Assembly: GCA_001784175.1 (NCBI GenBank)
Contig: MFPR01000017.1
Span: 150,975-214,974, forward strand
Reading direction: 5' to 3'
Source of the DNA: Candidatus Lindowbacteria bacterium RIFCSPLOWO2_12_FULL_62_27
Lineage (GTDB): Bacteria; Lindowbacteria; 2-12-FULL-62-27
DNA length: 64,000 nucleotides
A model generated the notes under the pieces. That model saw only the letters and a program-made list of their open reading frames with translations. It did no database searches and was not told where the DNA came from. Positions 51,374 to 59,664 of this stretch are shown piece after piece. A program made the translations under genes and the position numbers. Within the stretch, counting starts at the first letter, position 1. Every line of letters starts with the position of its first letter.

Positions 51374-51814
51374 GTGAGACGCGCCTGTCGGATATCGCCC
51401 GGGACGATTGCCGTCGGCGTTTTGCTTTCGCTTCTGTTCGTGTCCATCGAACCGGCGGCCGGTGAAAAAAACGGCCGCATCGCCATTACCCATATGCGCA
51501 AGATTGCCGGCAACGGCGGGCGGCCCGCCTGGAGCCCGGATGGAGCGCGCATCGCGTTTGATCGAAGGAGCGCGAAGGACGACTGCTACGATCTTTGGAT
51601 CATGAACGCGGACGGCTCCGAACGCCGGCGCCTGACCTTTTTCAACTCTCCCGGCCATCCTCATCACACCGGCGACATCGTCAACGCCGCGGCCTTTTCA
51701 TGGAATCCGGCCGGCACGTCCTTCTGCGGCGTCTTGAACCGGACGCCCCGGGGCAAGCAGGGTTCGCTCGAATTGTGGCTTTTCAAGGTCGAGGTGTCGG
51801 ACACAGACTTATAG
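51374..51814 (+). CDS. Short secreted TolB/PD40-like beta-propeller fragment
   Basis: A 146-residue product from GTG 51374. A signal peptide (about 1-28, I-A-V-G-V-L-L-S-L-L-F-V-S then P-A-A-G) precedes two WD40-like/PD40 blades: A-W-S-P-D-G-A-R-I-A-F-D-R and L-W-I-M-N-A-D-G-S-E-R-R-R-L-T-F. A third partial blade follows (F-S-W-N-P-A-G-T-S). A full propeller would need six or seven blades, so this looks truncated at the 3' end; no continuing frame is evident downstream. It sits 5 bp after the transketolase stop. Confidence 0.65.
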   Translation: MRRACRISPGTIAVGVLLSLLFVSIEPAAGEKNGRIAITHMRKIAGNGGRPAWSPDGARIAFDRRSAKDDCYDLWIMNADGSERRRLTFFNSPGHPHHTGDIVNAAAFSWNPAGTSFCGVLNRTPRGKQGSLELWLFKVEVSDTDL

Positions 51815-52046
51815 AGTTTCTGGCACTATGTCCACGCCACGCGCCGAACAATTATTGTCCTGTATCGAGACACGCATACACCGGGCCGGGATTGATTTGA
51901 CCCCGCGCCATCCTCGTCAACCGGCGCGGGCCGCGCGGGTTGGGTAATAACGCCGTGGGTCTGCGGGGATCGGTATAATATTTGCTGTCGTACAGTAAGT
52001 TAAGTAGCATGAACATTTATTTGTATTTTAAACATTTACCCCGGGG
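51815..52046 (+). other. Intergenic region with a TATAAT element before the FTR1-OprB chimera
   Basis: The segment holds TATAAT at 51974-51979, a good -10, but only weak -35 candidates 17 nt upstream. A GC-rich hairpin-capable stretch lies at 51920-51945 (CGGCGCGGGCCGCGCG). No gene was seen. Confidence 0.3.
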
Positions 52047-53777
52047 TTGCTTGACTTGTACAGATTGCCTAATTTCCGAGCGGCGCTGGTGCTTGCCGCT
52101 CTCATGCCGGTCTTCGCCGCGCGTGCCGACTCGGCCGTTGTCCGGAATTTCCCGCACGCGGAAACGATTCAGAGCATTGACCAACGGCTCCGGTCGGCCG
52201 CCGGAGTCTACCGGCGGGGTGAGCGGGCGGCGGCCAAATCGGCGGTCGGCGCCGCATACTTTGACCTCTTCGAAGGCCGCGGGCTGGAGGCATGGATCGC
52301 CGGCCGCGATCCGGCGCTCAAGGCCGAACTCGAATCGCTCTTCGCGCAGTGCATCTCCGCTGCGCATGCAGGACGACCGACCGCGGAGTTTGACGCTGCC
52401 ATCGACCGACTCCGGTCCGCGCTCGATGCCCTTCCCGCGCGCTTCGCCGATCAGCCTCGCACGGGCCCGGCGGTCTTCGCCAACTCATTTTTGATCATCG
52501 TCCGCGAGGGCGCTGAGGCGATCTTGATTCTGAGCGCGCTCATCGCTTATCTCGTAAAAACCGGACACGCGGGGCGCGTGCGCGTCATCTACGGTGGCGC
52601 CGGCGCGGCGCTTTTCGCCGGGATCGTCACGGCCGTCGTTGTCGACGCCGCATCGACGGCAAGCGGACAAAGCCGGGAAATCACCGAAGGCTTCACCTTG
52701 CTTCTGGCCGCCGCCGGATTCGGCGCCGGCCTGACGTTGATCGGCCAGGCGACGGGAGAGAATCCCGCCGTCAAGGACAGAACGGAGGCGTCGCTTTCGA
52801 GCGACCTCCGGATGTCCTTTCCCGTCGGACCCTACGGCACGATGCTCCTTCGGCATCATACCGGGCAGGGCGCGGGCATCGCGCCGCGGCTGCCGACAAT
52901 GTTCGCCGGCCCCAACGCCGATCTTGAATTCAACGCGGCGCAGCCTAACCTCGTCGAGGCCTGGTACGGCATGACGCTTCCCTGGCCGAATATTCGGGAC
53001 CCGAGAATCACATTCAACATCGGCAAACTCGATCCGACGGGATTCTTCGACGCCAATCGGTTCGCCAACAACGAAGCCGAGCAGTTCATGGCCACGCCGT
53101 TTGTCAACAACCCCGCCATCGAGTTCGGCGGCGACGCCAACGGTTATGGATTCGGCGGCCGGATCGCGTATCAGTTCATGTCCGTTTATCAGAAGGGCCT
53201 GACGATCGTCGGATCGTACGGATATTTCGACGCCGCCGGCGATTTTGCCGAATCATTCCGCAAGCCGTTCCACATGGCCGAAATGGCCGTCTCGCGCAAG
53301 AACTACGGCTTCGAACGGAACGTCCGCACGTACGCGTGGATGAACCGCAAGGACCACGCGCGATGGGCAACGCCGGCGGGCGACCCGAAACACAACCGGG
53401 GATTCGGATTGAGCTGGGACGAGGACGTCTCCACCAACCTCGGGATGTTTTTGCGCTACGGCCACCAGGACCCCGACGTGGCGAAATTCGACCACTCGCT
53501 GACGCTGGGTCTGCGCGTCATCGGCAACGCCTGGCGAAGGTCGCGGGACCATGTCGGATTCGGTTACGGCGTCAACCGCATCAGCGACGATTACAAACGC
53601 GTTTCGACCGGGACCGACGGCTATCCTGCGGACACCAACGAGCACACCTTCGAGGCCTATTACAAATGGTATGTGCTTGGCAGTTTCTACCTGACGCCGG
53701 ACGTGCAGTACGTCCTGAATCCGGGGGGGACGACGACAAAGACGGCGTGTGGATTATCGGACTCCGGCAGCAGTTGA
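52047..53777 (+). CDS. Chimera: N-terminal half of FTR1-type iron permease fused to OprB-type porin
   Basis: A 576-residue frame from TTG 52047. Residues 1-27 are a signal peptide and 30-140 a helical periplasmic domain. Residues 145-223 contain two or three membrane helices with the FTR1 iron motif R153-E-G-A-E157 and R-E-I-T-E-G. After L-L-L-A-A-A (223) the protein switches to an OprB carbohydrate-selective porin: [33 protein letters not shown] and [12 protein letters not shown]1 proteins normally have seven helices, so about half is missing. The 3' end is shifted in a run of seven G (53723-53729); one more G would give a barrel end with a terminal Phe at 53785. Confidence 0.75.
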   Translation: MLDLYRLPNFRAALVLAALMPVFAARADSAVVRNFPHAETIQSIDQRLRSAAGVYRRGERAAAKSAVGAAYFDLFEGRGLEAWIAGRDPALKAELESLFAQCISAAHAGRPTAEFDAAIDRLRSALDALPARFADQPRTGPAVFANSFLIIVREGAEAILILSALIAYLVKTGHAGRVRVIYGGAGAALFAGIVTAVVVDAASTASGQSREITEGFTLLLAAAGFGAGLTLIGQATGENPAVKDRTEASLSSDLRMSFPVGPYGTMLLRHHTGQGAGIAPRLPTMFAGPNADLEFNAAQPNLVEAWYGMTLPWPNIRDPRITFNIGKLDPTGFFDANRFANNEAEQFMATPFVNNPAIEFGGDANGYGFGGRIAYQFMSVYQKGLTIVGSYGYFDAAGDFAESFRKPFHMAEMAVSRKNYGFERNVRTYAWMNRKDHARWATPAGDPKHNRGFGLSWDEDVSTNLGMFLRYGHQDPDVAKFDHSLTLGLRVIGNAWRRSRDHVGFGYGVNRISDDYKRVSTGTDGYPADTNEHTFEAYYKWYVLGSFYLTPDVQYVLNPGGTTTKTACGLSDSGSS

Positions 53778-53816
53778 ATTTCTGAAGAAGAAACTGCTCG
53801 GGATTATATTACCTCG

Positions 53817-54992
53817 CTATAACTTTCGGATCAGCGCGGAAAGGATTTCTCTGGCATCGGCGACGACGCGGTGGGAAGCGACGTTGAATATTGGCGCATC
53901 GGCATTTTTATTGATGGCGATGATGACGTCGGAAGACTGCATGCCGACGGCGTGCTGGATGGCGCCGGAGATGCCGCAGGCGATATATATTTTCGGGCAG
54001 ACGGTCTTGCCCGTCTGGCCGACCTGATGGCTGTAGGTGGTCCATCCCTCCTCCACCGCCGCGCGCGATGCGCCGACCCCGCCGCCCAGGAGTTTCGCGA
54101 GCTGCTCAACCAGTTTGAACCCCTCGGGCCCGCCCATGCCCCGGCCGCCGGAGACGATGACGTCGACTTCCTGCAGATTGACGGCTGCCTCCGATGCCTC
54201 CTTGACGCTTTCGAGGACGCGGGTTCGGGAATCATAATTGGGCGCTTTGAGAAGGACGATTTCGCCCTTCCGGCCCGGGTCGTACGTTCCTTTCTTCATG
54301 ACCCTGGGTCTCACGGTTGCGATCTGCGGCCTGCGGTTCGGGCACAGGATCGTGGCCATGATATTGCCGCCGAACGCGGGGCGGACTTGAAGGAAATTGC
54401 GGGTTTGGAGATCGACATCGAGCGAGGTGCAATCGGCGGTAAGCCCGGCGCTCAATCGGGCGGCGACCCTTGGGACGAATGACCGGCCAACCGCCGTGGC
54501 GCCGGCGAGCACGATCTCGGGCTTGTGTTCGCGAATCAGGCCCGACAGCAGGTTCGTGTAAGGCTCGTCATTGAATTCCTTCAGCTCGGGGCTGTCATAG
54601 AGATAGACCTTCTCAGCGCCCCACTTGATCAGCTCTTCCGCCTCGGCTTGCCCGGCGCCGAAAATCGCCGCCGTGAGGCAGACACCGAGTTTGTCCGCCA
54701 GATGCCGGCCCGCGCCGATGAGTTCGATGGCGACCTGCGCGAGGGATCCATGTCGCTGTTCGGCGAAGACCATCACACCCTGGTAGCTGTCGAAGTCCGG
54801 CTGTTTTTCCTGCATGCTCTCCCCGCTGACCAGAATGGCTTCGACGGGGCAGGAACTGATGCAGGATCGGCATACCTGGCAAACTTCGAGGATGACCGCC
54901 TTGTCGTCTTTCATCACGATGGCGGCATAGGGACACGCGGCCAGGCAGGTTTCGCATCCGATACATTCATCCGCATTGACAAAGAGGCGCAT
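53817..54992 (-). CDS. etfA: Electron transfer flavoprotein alpha subunit with N-terminal 2x[4Fe-4S] ferredoxin domain
   Basis: A 391-residue protein. Residues 1-60 are a bacterial-type ferredoxin with C10/C13/C16/C20 and C38/C41/C44/C48. The rest is EtfA: the N-terminal alpha/beta domain from about 70 and the FAD domain with [18 protein letters not shown] and G-I-S-G-A-I-Q-H near 330-350. Ferredoxin-fused EtfA occurs in some anaerobe complexes such as CarE. It lies in an operon with etfB and an acyl-CoA dehydrogenase (11 bp after etfB). It would carry electrons between the dehydrogenase and a ferredoxin or quinone acceptor. Confidence 0.94.
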   Translation of the reverse strand: MRLFVNADECIGCETCLAACPYAAIVMKDDKAVILEVCQVCRSCISSCPVEAILVSGESMQEKQPDFDSYQGVMVFAEQRHGSLAQVAIELIGAGRHLADKLGVCLTAAIFGAGQAEAEELIKWGAEKVYLYDSPELKEFNDEPYTNLLSGLIREHKPEIVLAGATAVGRSFVPRVAARLSAGLTADCTSLDVDLQTRNFLQVRPAFGGNIMATILCPNRRPQIATVRPRVMKKGTYDPGRKGEIVLLKAPNYDSRTRVLESVKEASEAAVNLQEVDVIVSGGRGMGGPEGFKLVEQLAKLLGGGVGASRAAVEEGWTTYSHQVGQTGKTVCPKIYIACGISGAIQHAVGMQSSDVIIAINKNADAPIFNVASHRVVADAREILSALIRKL

Positions 54993-55003
54993 TTAGCGGT
55001 TTC

Positions 55004-55798
55004 CTATCCGGGTTGGATGCAGTGCAGGGCTTTGAGTTCGTCGAGGATCTGCGCGGCCATTTCATCCGGCGTGCCGGTGATGGTTTTCCGTTCTTTTTTA
55101 ATCACAGGCGCGAAGATGTTCGAGACCCGGGTTGGAGAGCCGTTCAAGCCGGTGAGGGAATCCTCCGCGCCGATATCCTGGCGAGTCCATTTTCTGATTT
55201 CAATTTTTTTTGCCCGCATTTTCCCCTTGATCGACGGCAGCCGGGGCGTGTTGAGTTCCTTGACGACGGTCATGAGCAGCGGCAACGAGGATTCGAGGAC
55301 GTCGTATCCGTCGTCCATCAGCCGGTGGACGGTGATTTTGCCGGTCTCGATTTTTTCTATTTTCTTCACGTAGGCGATATGCGGGATGTTCAGAAACTCG
55401 GCCATCTCGGGACCGACCTGCGCCGTATCGCCGTCGATGGCCTGTTTCCCGCAAAAGATCATGTCGAAGCCGATCTTTTCGGCGGCCTTTGCCAGGGCGT
55501 ACGCGGTCGCCCACGTGTCCGAGCCCGCAAAGGCCCGGTCGGTCAGGAGCGCCGCGTCGTCAACCCCCAGCGCGATCGCGTCCCGCAGCGCGACCTCGGC
55601 ATGGGGCGGCCCCATCGTGAGGGCGGTCACCGTCGAGGCGGGGTCCTGATCCTTGATCTGGAGCGCGGCCTCGATCGCATGGAGGTCATAGGGATTGATG
55701 ATGCTCGGCACGCCTTCGCGGATGAGGGTGTTGGTCTCCGGATTGATCCGCACTTCCGACGTGTCGGGAACCTGTTTGATGCAGACGATGATCTTCAT
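55004..55798 (-). CDS. etfB: Electron transfer flavoprotein beta subunit
   Basis: A 264-residue protein with the EtfB fold: K-I-I-V-C-I-K-Q-V-P-D-T at the N-terminus, N-P-Y-D-L-H-A-I-E-A-A-L, G-x-Q-A-I-D-G-D-T-A-Q-V-G-P and the signature region near 195 (A-K-K-I-E-I). The D-G-D-T-A-Q-V-G-P motif is shared by ordinary and bifurcating ETFs and cannot decide between them. It starts 9 bp after the acyl-CoA dehydrogenase stop. Confidence 0.95.
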   Translation of the reverse strand: MKIIVCIKQVPDTSEVRINPETNTLIREGVPSIINPYDLHAIEAALQIKDQDPASTVTALTMGPPHAEVALRDAIALGVDDAALLTDRAFAGSDTWATAYALAKAAEKIGFDMIFCGKQAIDGDTAQVGPEMAEFLNIPHIAYVKKIEKIETGKITVHRLMDDGYDVLESSLPLLMTVVKELNTPRLPSIKGKMRAKKIEIRKWTRQDIGAEDSLTGLNGSPTRVSNIFAPVIKKERKTITGTPDEMAAQILDELKALHCIQPG

Positions 55799-55807
55799 CG
55801 GGAAGGC

Positions 55808-56965
55808 CTATTTATGCCGCGCGGCCTCCTTGATGAGCGCCTGGCCGATGACATTCCGCTGGATCTGGTTGGTGCCTTCATAAATCTGGAGGATCTTCGC
55901 GTCCCGCATCATCTTCTCGGCGGGATACTCTTTCATGTAGCCCGATCCGCCCATCACCTGGACCGCGTCGATGGTGACGCGCATCGCCATGTCCGACCCG
56001 AAAACCTTGGCCATGGCGGCCTCTTTTGTAAAGTCCTTCGCGCCGGTGTCGATATGGCGCGCAACCGCATAGACGAACGCGCGTGTGACCTCGACCTGCG
56101 TCGCCATGTCCGCAAGGATGTGCTGGACGGCCTGGATCGCGGAGATGGGTTTTTCAAACTGGATGCGCTGCCGGGCGAACTTGACGGCCTCGTCCAGCGC
56201 CGCCTGCGCCACGCCGACGCCCTGCGCGCCGACGCCGACCCGCGACTGATCGAGGGTCCGCATCGCGATGATGAACCCCATGCCTTCGCGGCTGATGAGG
56301 TTTTCCCTGGGAATCCGGCAGTTGTCAAAGACGAGTTCGCGCGTCACGGAGGATCGAATCCCCATTTTGTGTTCCTTCTTGCCGAACGTGAACCCCGGCG
56401 TGCCTTTTTCGACGACGAACGCCGACGCCCCGCGGGCGCCCTTGGTCTTGTCGGTCATCGCGATGATGGTGTTGATCGCCGCTTCCCCGCCGTTGGTGAT
56501 CCATTGTTTGGTTCCGTTGAGGACGTACTCGCTGCCTTCGAGCCTGGCCGTGGTCTGAACTCCGCCGGCGTCGCTGCCTGCGTTGGCCTCGGTCAGGCCG
56601 AAGGCGACCAGTTTTTTTCCGGCGGCGATCTCCGGCAGATATTTTTTCTTCTGTTCATCCGTGCCGTAGAGGATTAGCGGGTAGGTGCCGAGTGCGGCGG
56701 CGGCGAAGGTGGTCGACACGCCGATACAGGCGCGGCTCAACTCCTCGATCACGAGGCACATGTCCAGCGAGCCTTTGCCCAGCCCCCCGTATTCCTCCGG
56801 GACGAAAAGGCTGAACATGTCGGACTGGGCGAGTGCGTTCACGATGTCCCACGAAAACTCGTCTTTCTCATCCAGCTCGGCCCGCACGGGCATGATCTTC
56901 TCAACGGCGATCTTGCGCGCGAGTTCCTGTATCATCTTTTGATCGTCCGTCAGGAAATGATCCAT
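55808..56965 (-). CDS. Acyl-CoA dehydrogenase
   Basis: A 385-residue FAD enzyme from ATG 56965, with GGAGGA upstream; the longer frame is not supported. Signatures are F-G-L-T-E-A-N-A-G-S-D (FAD site), N-G-T-K-Q-W-I-T-N-G, Q-V-M-G-G-S-G-Y and the catalytic Glu in Y-E-G-T-N-Q-I-Q-R-N. The sequence fits the short/butyryl-CoA (Bcd/AcdA) branch. Paired with EtfB and ferredoxin-EtfA, it may form a Bcd-Etf complex that oxidises butyryl-like CoAs or reduces enoyl-CoAs. Confidence 0.94.
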   Translation of the reverse strand: MDHFLTDDQKMIQELARKIAVEKIMPVRAELDEKDEFSWDIVNALAQSDMFSLFVPEEYGGLGKGSLDMCLVIEELSRACIGVSTTFAAAALGTYPLILYGTDEQKKKYLPEIAAGKKLVAFGLTEANAGSDAGGVQTTARLEGSEYVLNGTKQWITNGGEAAINTIIAMTDKTKGARGASAFVVEKGTPGFTFGKKEHKMGIRSSVTRELVFDNCRIPRENLISREGMGFIIAMRTLDQSRVGVGAQGVGVAQAALDEAVKFARQRIQFEKPISAIQAVQHILADMATQVEVTRAFVYAVARHIDTGAKDFTKEAAMAKVFGSDMAMRVTIDAVQVMGGSGYMKEYPAEKMMRDAKILQIYEGTNQIQRNVIGQALIKEAARHK

Positions 56966-57330
56966 ATCGTCATCCTCCACCGTTCTGCTGACCGTCCACG
57001 GCCAAGCCGCCGATGAAAGGCCCATTTGAGCACAGTCGGGGTGGACTATCAAGAAAGAGGGAATGACCCCCAGAAGTTCCTCACGCCTCTGAAAAATCTG
57101 GGGGGGGGGTAAAAGCCCCCTCCCGGTTGAAGCCAAAAAAACGAAATATTTTTGAAAAAAGATGGGGAAATCCCGGAGAATAGGTCCGGGAGGGGGACAA
57201 ACTCACCAGTTGAAGGCATACAAGCATTTTGCCGAGGGGAAATTCAAGCTTTTTCATTGGGCGTCGATCCAAAAGGATGGTCGGGGTCGATATCGAGATT
57301 CTGCGGGTCTCTGAGCGCCGGCGCCGCCCG
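56966..57330 (-). other. Intergenic region with G10 tract and hairpins between adk and the acyl-CoA dehydrogenase gene
   Basis: This 365-bp region has no credible gene. It contains a run of ten G at 57100-57109 close to a C run (57116-57123), able to form a hairpin or other G-rich structure. A second hairpin is annotated separately. Any dehydrogenase promoter should lie here, but no good -35/-10 pair was found. Confidence 0.4.
57171..57191 (-). terminator. Possible terminator downstream of adk
   Basis: TCCCGGA and TCCGGGA form perfect 7-bp arms with a 7-nt loop. On the minus strand a T6 run begins about 10 nt downstream. The distance from hairpin to T run is long for a standard intrinsic terminator, and it lies 140 nt past the adk stop. 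Confidence 0.35.
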
Positions 57331-57903
57331 TCAGGCGAAAACCGCCGCGATCCGCGCGGAGACCTCGTCGATCGATCCGATGCCGTGGATGTCCTTCACG
57401 ATCTTCTTCGGCCGGTAATACGCGAGGCACGGCTCGCTCTGGTTCTTGTAGGTGTCGATCCGGTTCTGGATCACGGCCGGGTCGGCGTCGTCCGCGCGGC
57501 CTTCGATGGCGGCGCGTTTGGAGAGGCGCGAGCGGATTTCATCGTCGGAGATGGAGATATTGACGACGGCGTCGAGCCGGCGGTTTTTCTCGGACAGAAT
57601 ATTGTCCAGCGCCTCGGCCTGGGGTTTTGAGCGGGGGAATCCGTCGAGGAGAAATCCGCCCTTGACATCGTCCTGGCCGAGCCTCTCCCGCACCATCGCA
57701 ATGGTGACTTCATCGGGGACGAGTTTCCCCTTGTTCGAATACTCCTTGGCCGTCCGGCCAAGTTCTGTGTTGTTCTTGATGTGATACCGGAACATGTCCC
57801 CGGTCGAAATGTGGGGGATGGAAAGAAGCGTCTTGAGCTTGACGGCCTGCGTGCCTTTTCCGGCGCCGGGCGGGCCGAAGAGAACGATGTTTTTACCGGG
57901 CAT
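57331..57903 (-). CDS. adk: Adenylate kinase (short-LID form)
   Basis: A 190-residue P-loop kinase balancing ATP, ADP and AMP. The P-loop is G-P-P-G-A-G-K-G-T, then H-I-S-T-G-D-M-F-R, G-F-L-L-D-G-F-P-R-S and R-A-D-D. The LID is short, without the four-Cys zinc finger or the long insert of larger bacterial enzymes. GAGGAGG precedes the ATG by 10 nt. A lux-box-like dyad lies 85 bp upstream. Confidence 0.95.
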   Translation of the reverse strand: MPGKNIVLFGPPGAGKGTQAVKLKTLLSIPHISTGDMFRYHIKNNTELGRTAKEYSNKGKLVPDEVTIAMVRERLGQDDVKGGFLLDGFPRSKPQAEALDNILSEKNRRLDAVVNISISDDEIRSRLSKRAAIEGRADDADPAVIQNRIDTYKNQSEPCLAYYRPKKIVKDIHGIGSIDEVSARIAAVFA

Positions 57904-57987
57904 GATGGTCTCGCCTCCTCTGATTCGGGTTTGGTGAATCCTGATGAATCCACGCGCTGGACCCTACCTGCCGCAAGCTAAAAGGGA

Positions 57988-58007
57988 AATACTGCATATG
58001 CGGTACT
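57988..58007. promoter_or_regulatory. Lux-box-like dyad, box C
   Basis: AATACTGCATATGCGGTACT matches box B (59609) at 17 of 20 positions. It lies between the 3' end of the DASS transporter gene and adk, 85 bp upstream of the adk start. The flanking promoter block seen at boxes A and B is not conserved here. Confidence 0.45.
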
Positions 58008-58017
58008 CCCCCCGCGC

Positions 58018-59544
58018 CTACGCAAGGCCGAGCAGCGGGCAAAGAACAAAAAGGCCGAGCCAGAGGGTAAAGAAACCGATCACGTCGAATAGAATCCCGG
58101 CGCGGACCATTTTGGTGATCGGCACCAGACCCGAGCCGTAGACGATGGCGTTCGGCGGCGTCGACACCGGAAGGCAGAACCCGTAGCTGGCGCCGAGACA
58201 CGCGCCGAGGGCCGGCGGCAGAAGCGGCACGCCGGCCTCTTTCGCCACCGCCATCGCCACCGGAATGACCATGCTCGCCGCCGCCGTGTTGGAGGTCAGT
58301 TCGCTCAAAACGATCGCCATCCCGATCGACAGGCCCGTGATCGGCCAGAGCGTGTGGACGTCGAGAATCCGGGTAAGGCCGCCGCCGAGCGCCTGCGCGA
58401 CGCCGGTTTTGAACATCTGATCGCCCAAGCTAAGCCCGCCGCCGAAGAGCAGGATCGTCCCCCAGTCGATCCCGGCGGCGTCGCGCCACGTGAACGTCAT
58501 GCGCTCGAATCGGCGGTCCAGCGGCATGAGGAAGAGAAGGCATCCGGCCAGGAGCGCGACGACCGATTCGTTCAGGCGCGCGTCAATCCATTTGAACGCC
58601 GGCGAACCGGACCCGCACGCAAGACCGATCGCGCCCGGAAGGATCCAGAGAGACACGGCGAGTCCGAAGGCGGCGAGGGTGTTGCGCTCGCCGGCGGACC
58701 AAAGAGGTGACGCTGCCCCCGTCTCTGTATTTTCCCCTCTCCCGCCTCTGGCGGGAGAGGGCAAGGGTGAGGGTGGCAAATGGCCGCCGGCGGGGTGCAA
58801 GACATACAGGAGACTGAAGAGCACGGCAAACATGACCGCTGTCAAAGGAACGCCGATCAGCATCCACTGAAAAAACGTGATCCGCACGCCCGCCTGCTCC
58901 GCGATGAATCCGATCCCGATCAGATTCGGCGGCGTTCCGACCGGCGTGGCCAGCCCTCCGACGCTTGAGGCGTACGCCGCCATGAGCATCAGCCCGCAGG
59001 CATAGCGGCGGCCGGCGTTCAGACTGCGGATGAGCCCGAGCGCGATCGGAAACATCATCGCCGTCGCCGCCGTGTTGCTGATCCACATCGAGAGAAACGC
59101 CGTGAGGCCGCCGAAGGCCAGCATCACGCGGGCGGGATGTCCCCGCACAAAACGCCACGCGAGAACGCTCGACGCGATCCGCCGGTCGAGCCCGTGCGTT
59201 GACATCGATTTCGCGAGGAAAAAACTTCCGATGAACAGAAAAATCAGCGGATGCGCGAACGGCGCGAAAATATTTTTCGCGCTGTCCACGCCGAGGAGCA
59301 CGCACAGCGCCGCGCCCAAAAGCGCCGTCGCCGAAATCGGGATCGGCTCGCAGATCCAGTACGTCCCGACCAGCGCCAGAATCGCCGACAGCGCGTGTCC
59401 CTGCGCCGAAAGGGGCGCCGGCCAAAAAAAGATCAGAACGCCGAGCGCGGGCCCCAAGAGCAGCCCGGCCTGCGCCCGGCGTCGCGAAAAGCGCTCCTCC
59501 GCATCGGATAGTATCTCTCCGACCGCCCCTTCGTCGTGGATCAT
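58018..59544 (-). CDS. DASS-family (SLC13) sodium-coupled anion symporter
   Basis: A 508-residue membrane protein read from ATG 59544 (GTG 59550 or TTG are alternatives). About eleven to twelve transmembrane segments. The two S-N-T motifs that bind sodium and the dicarboxylate are present: I-S-N-T-A-A-T-A-M-M and L-T-S-N-T-A-A-A-S-M-V. Typical substrates are succinate, malate, citrate or sulfate. A palindromic repeat inserts about 15 residues (P-L-P-S-P-A-R-G-G-R-G-E) in a cytoplasmic loop near residue 265. It diverges from the second PAS-LuxR gene across box B. Confidence 0.9.
   Translation of the reverse strand: MIHDEGAVGEILSDAEERFSRRRAQAGLLLGPALGVLIFFWPAPLSAQGHALSAILALVGTYWICEPIPISATALLGAALCVLLGVDSAKNIFAPFAHPLIFLFIGSFFLAKSMSTHGLDRRIASSVLAWRFVRGHPARVMLAFGGLTAFLSMWISNTAATAMMFPIALGLIRSLNAGRRYACGLMLMAAYASSVGGLATPVGTPPNLIGIGFIAEQAGVRITFFQWMLIGVPLTAVMFAVLFSLLYVLHPAGGHLPPSPLPSPARGGRGENTETGAASPLWSAGERNTLAAFGLAVSLWILPGAIGLACGSGSPAFKWIDARLNESVVALLAGCLLFLMPLDRRFERMTFTWRDAAGIDWGTILLFGGGLSLGDQMFKTGVAQALGGGLTRILDVHTLWPITGLSIGMAIVLSELTSNTAAASMVIPVAMAVAKEAGVPLLPPALGACLGASYGFCLPVSTPPNAIVYGSGLVPITKMVRAGILFDVIGFFTLWLGLFVLCPLLGLA
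58734..58777. repeat. Interspersed palindromic repeat inside the DASS transporter gene
   Basis: A perfect dyad, CCCTCTCCCGCC and GGCGGGAGAGGG with a 3-nt loop (58735-58761), continues into AAGGGTGAGGG. The type, recognisable from encoded S-P-L-P-S-P-A-R-G-G-R-G, is common as an interspersed element in other bacterial genomes. Here it is in frame. Confidence 0.8.
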
Positions 59545-59555
59545 CAACACGCGCC

Positions 59556-59584
59556 GGTGTACGCCTTCCGCCGCGGTTTGTCAA
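59556..59584 (-). promoter_or_regulatory. Predicted promoter of the DASS transporter gene
   Basis: On the minus strand TTGACA (59584-59579), 17 nt, TACACC (59561-59556). The ATG at 59544 is 11 nt past the -10, again giving a near-leaderless transcript. Box B is centred about 34 bp upstream of this -35. Confidence 0.4.
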
Positions 59585-59608
59585 ACGACCTGCGCCCTTT
59601 TTCAGTGA

Positions 59609-59656
59609 AATACTGCAATTGCGGTATTGATTCTCTCCGATTCGATCATCTTAGAT
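59609..59656 (+). promoter_or_regulatory. Lux-box-like dyad plus promoter upstream of PAS-LuxR paralogue 2 (box B)
   Basis: The dyad AATACTGCAATTGCGGTATT (59609-59628, one mismatch between arms) overlaps TTGATT (59627-59632). TTAGAT (59651-59656) follows after 18 nt and the ATG comes 8 nt later. Distances and several flanking blocks match box A. It sits between divergent DASS and PAS-LuxR genes and could control both. Confidence 0.7.
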
Positions 59657-59664
59657 GAGCCTCG

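Noticed and set aside
55013-56677. 554-codon plus-strand frame opposite etfB and the acyl-CoA dehydrogenase
   Set aside because: Shadow of two unambiguous genes.
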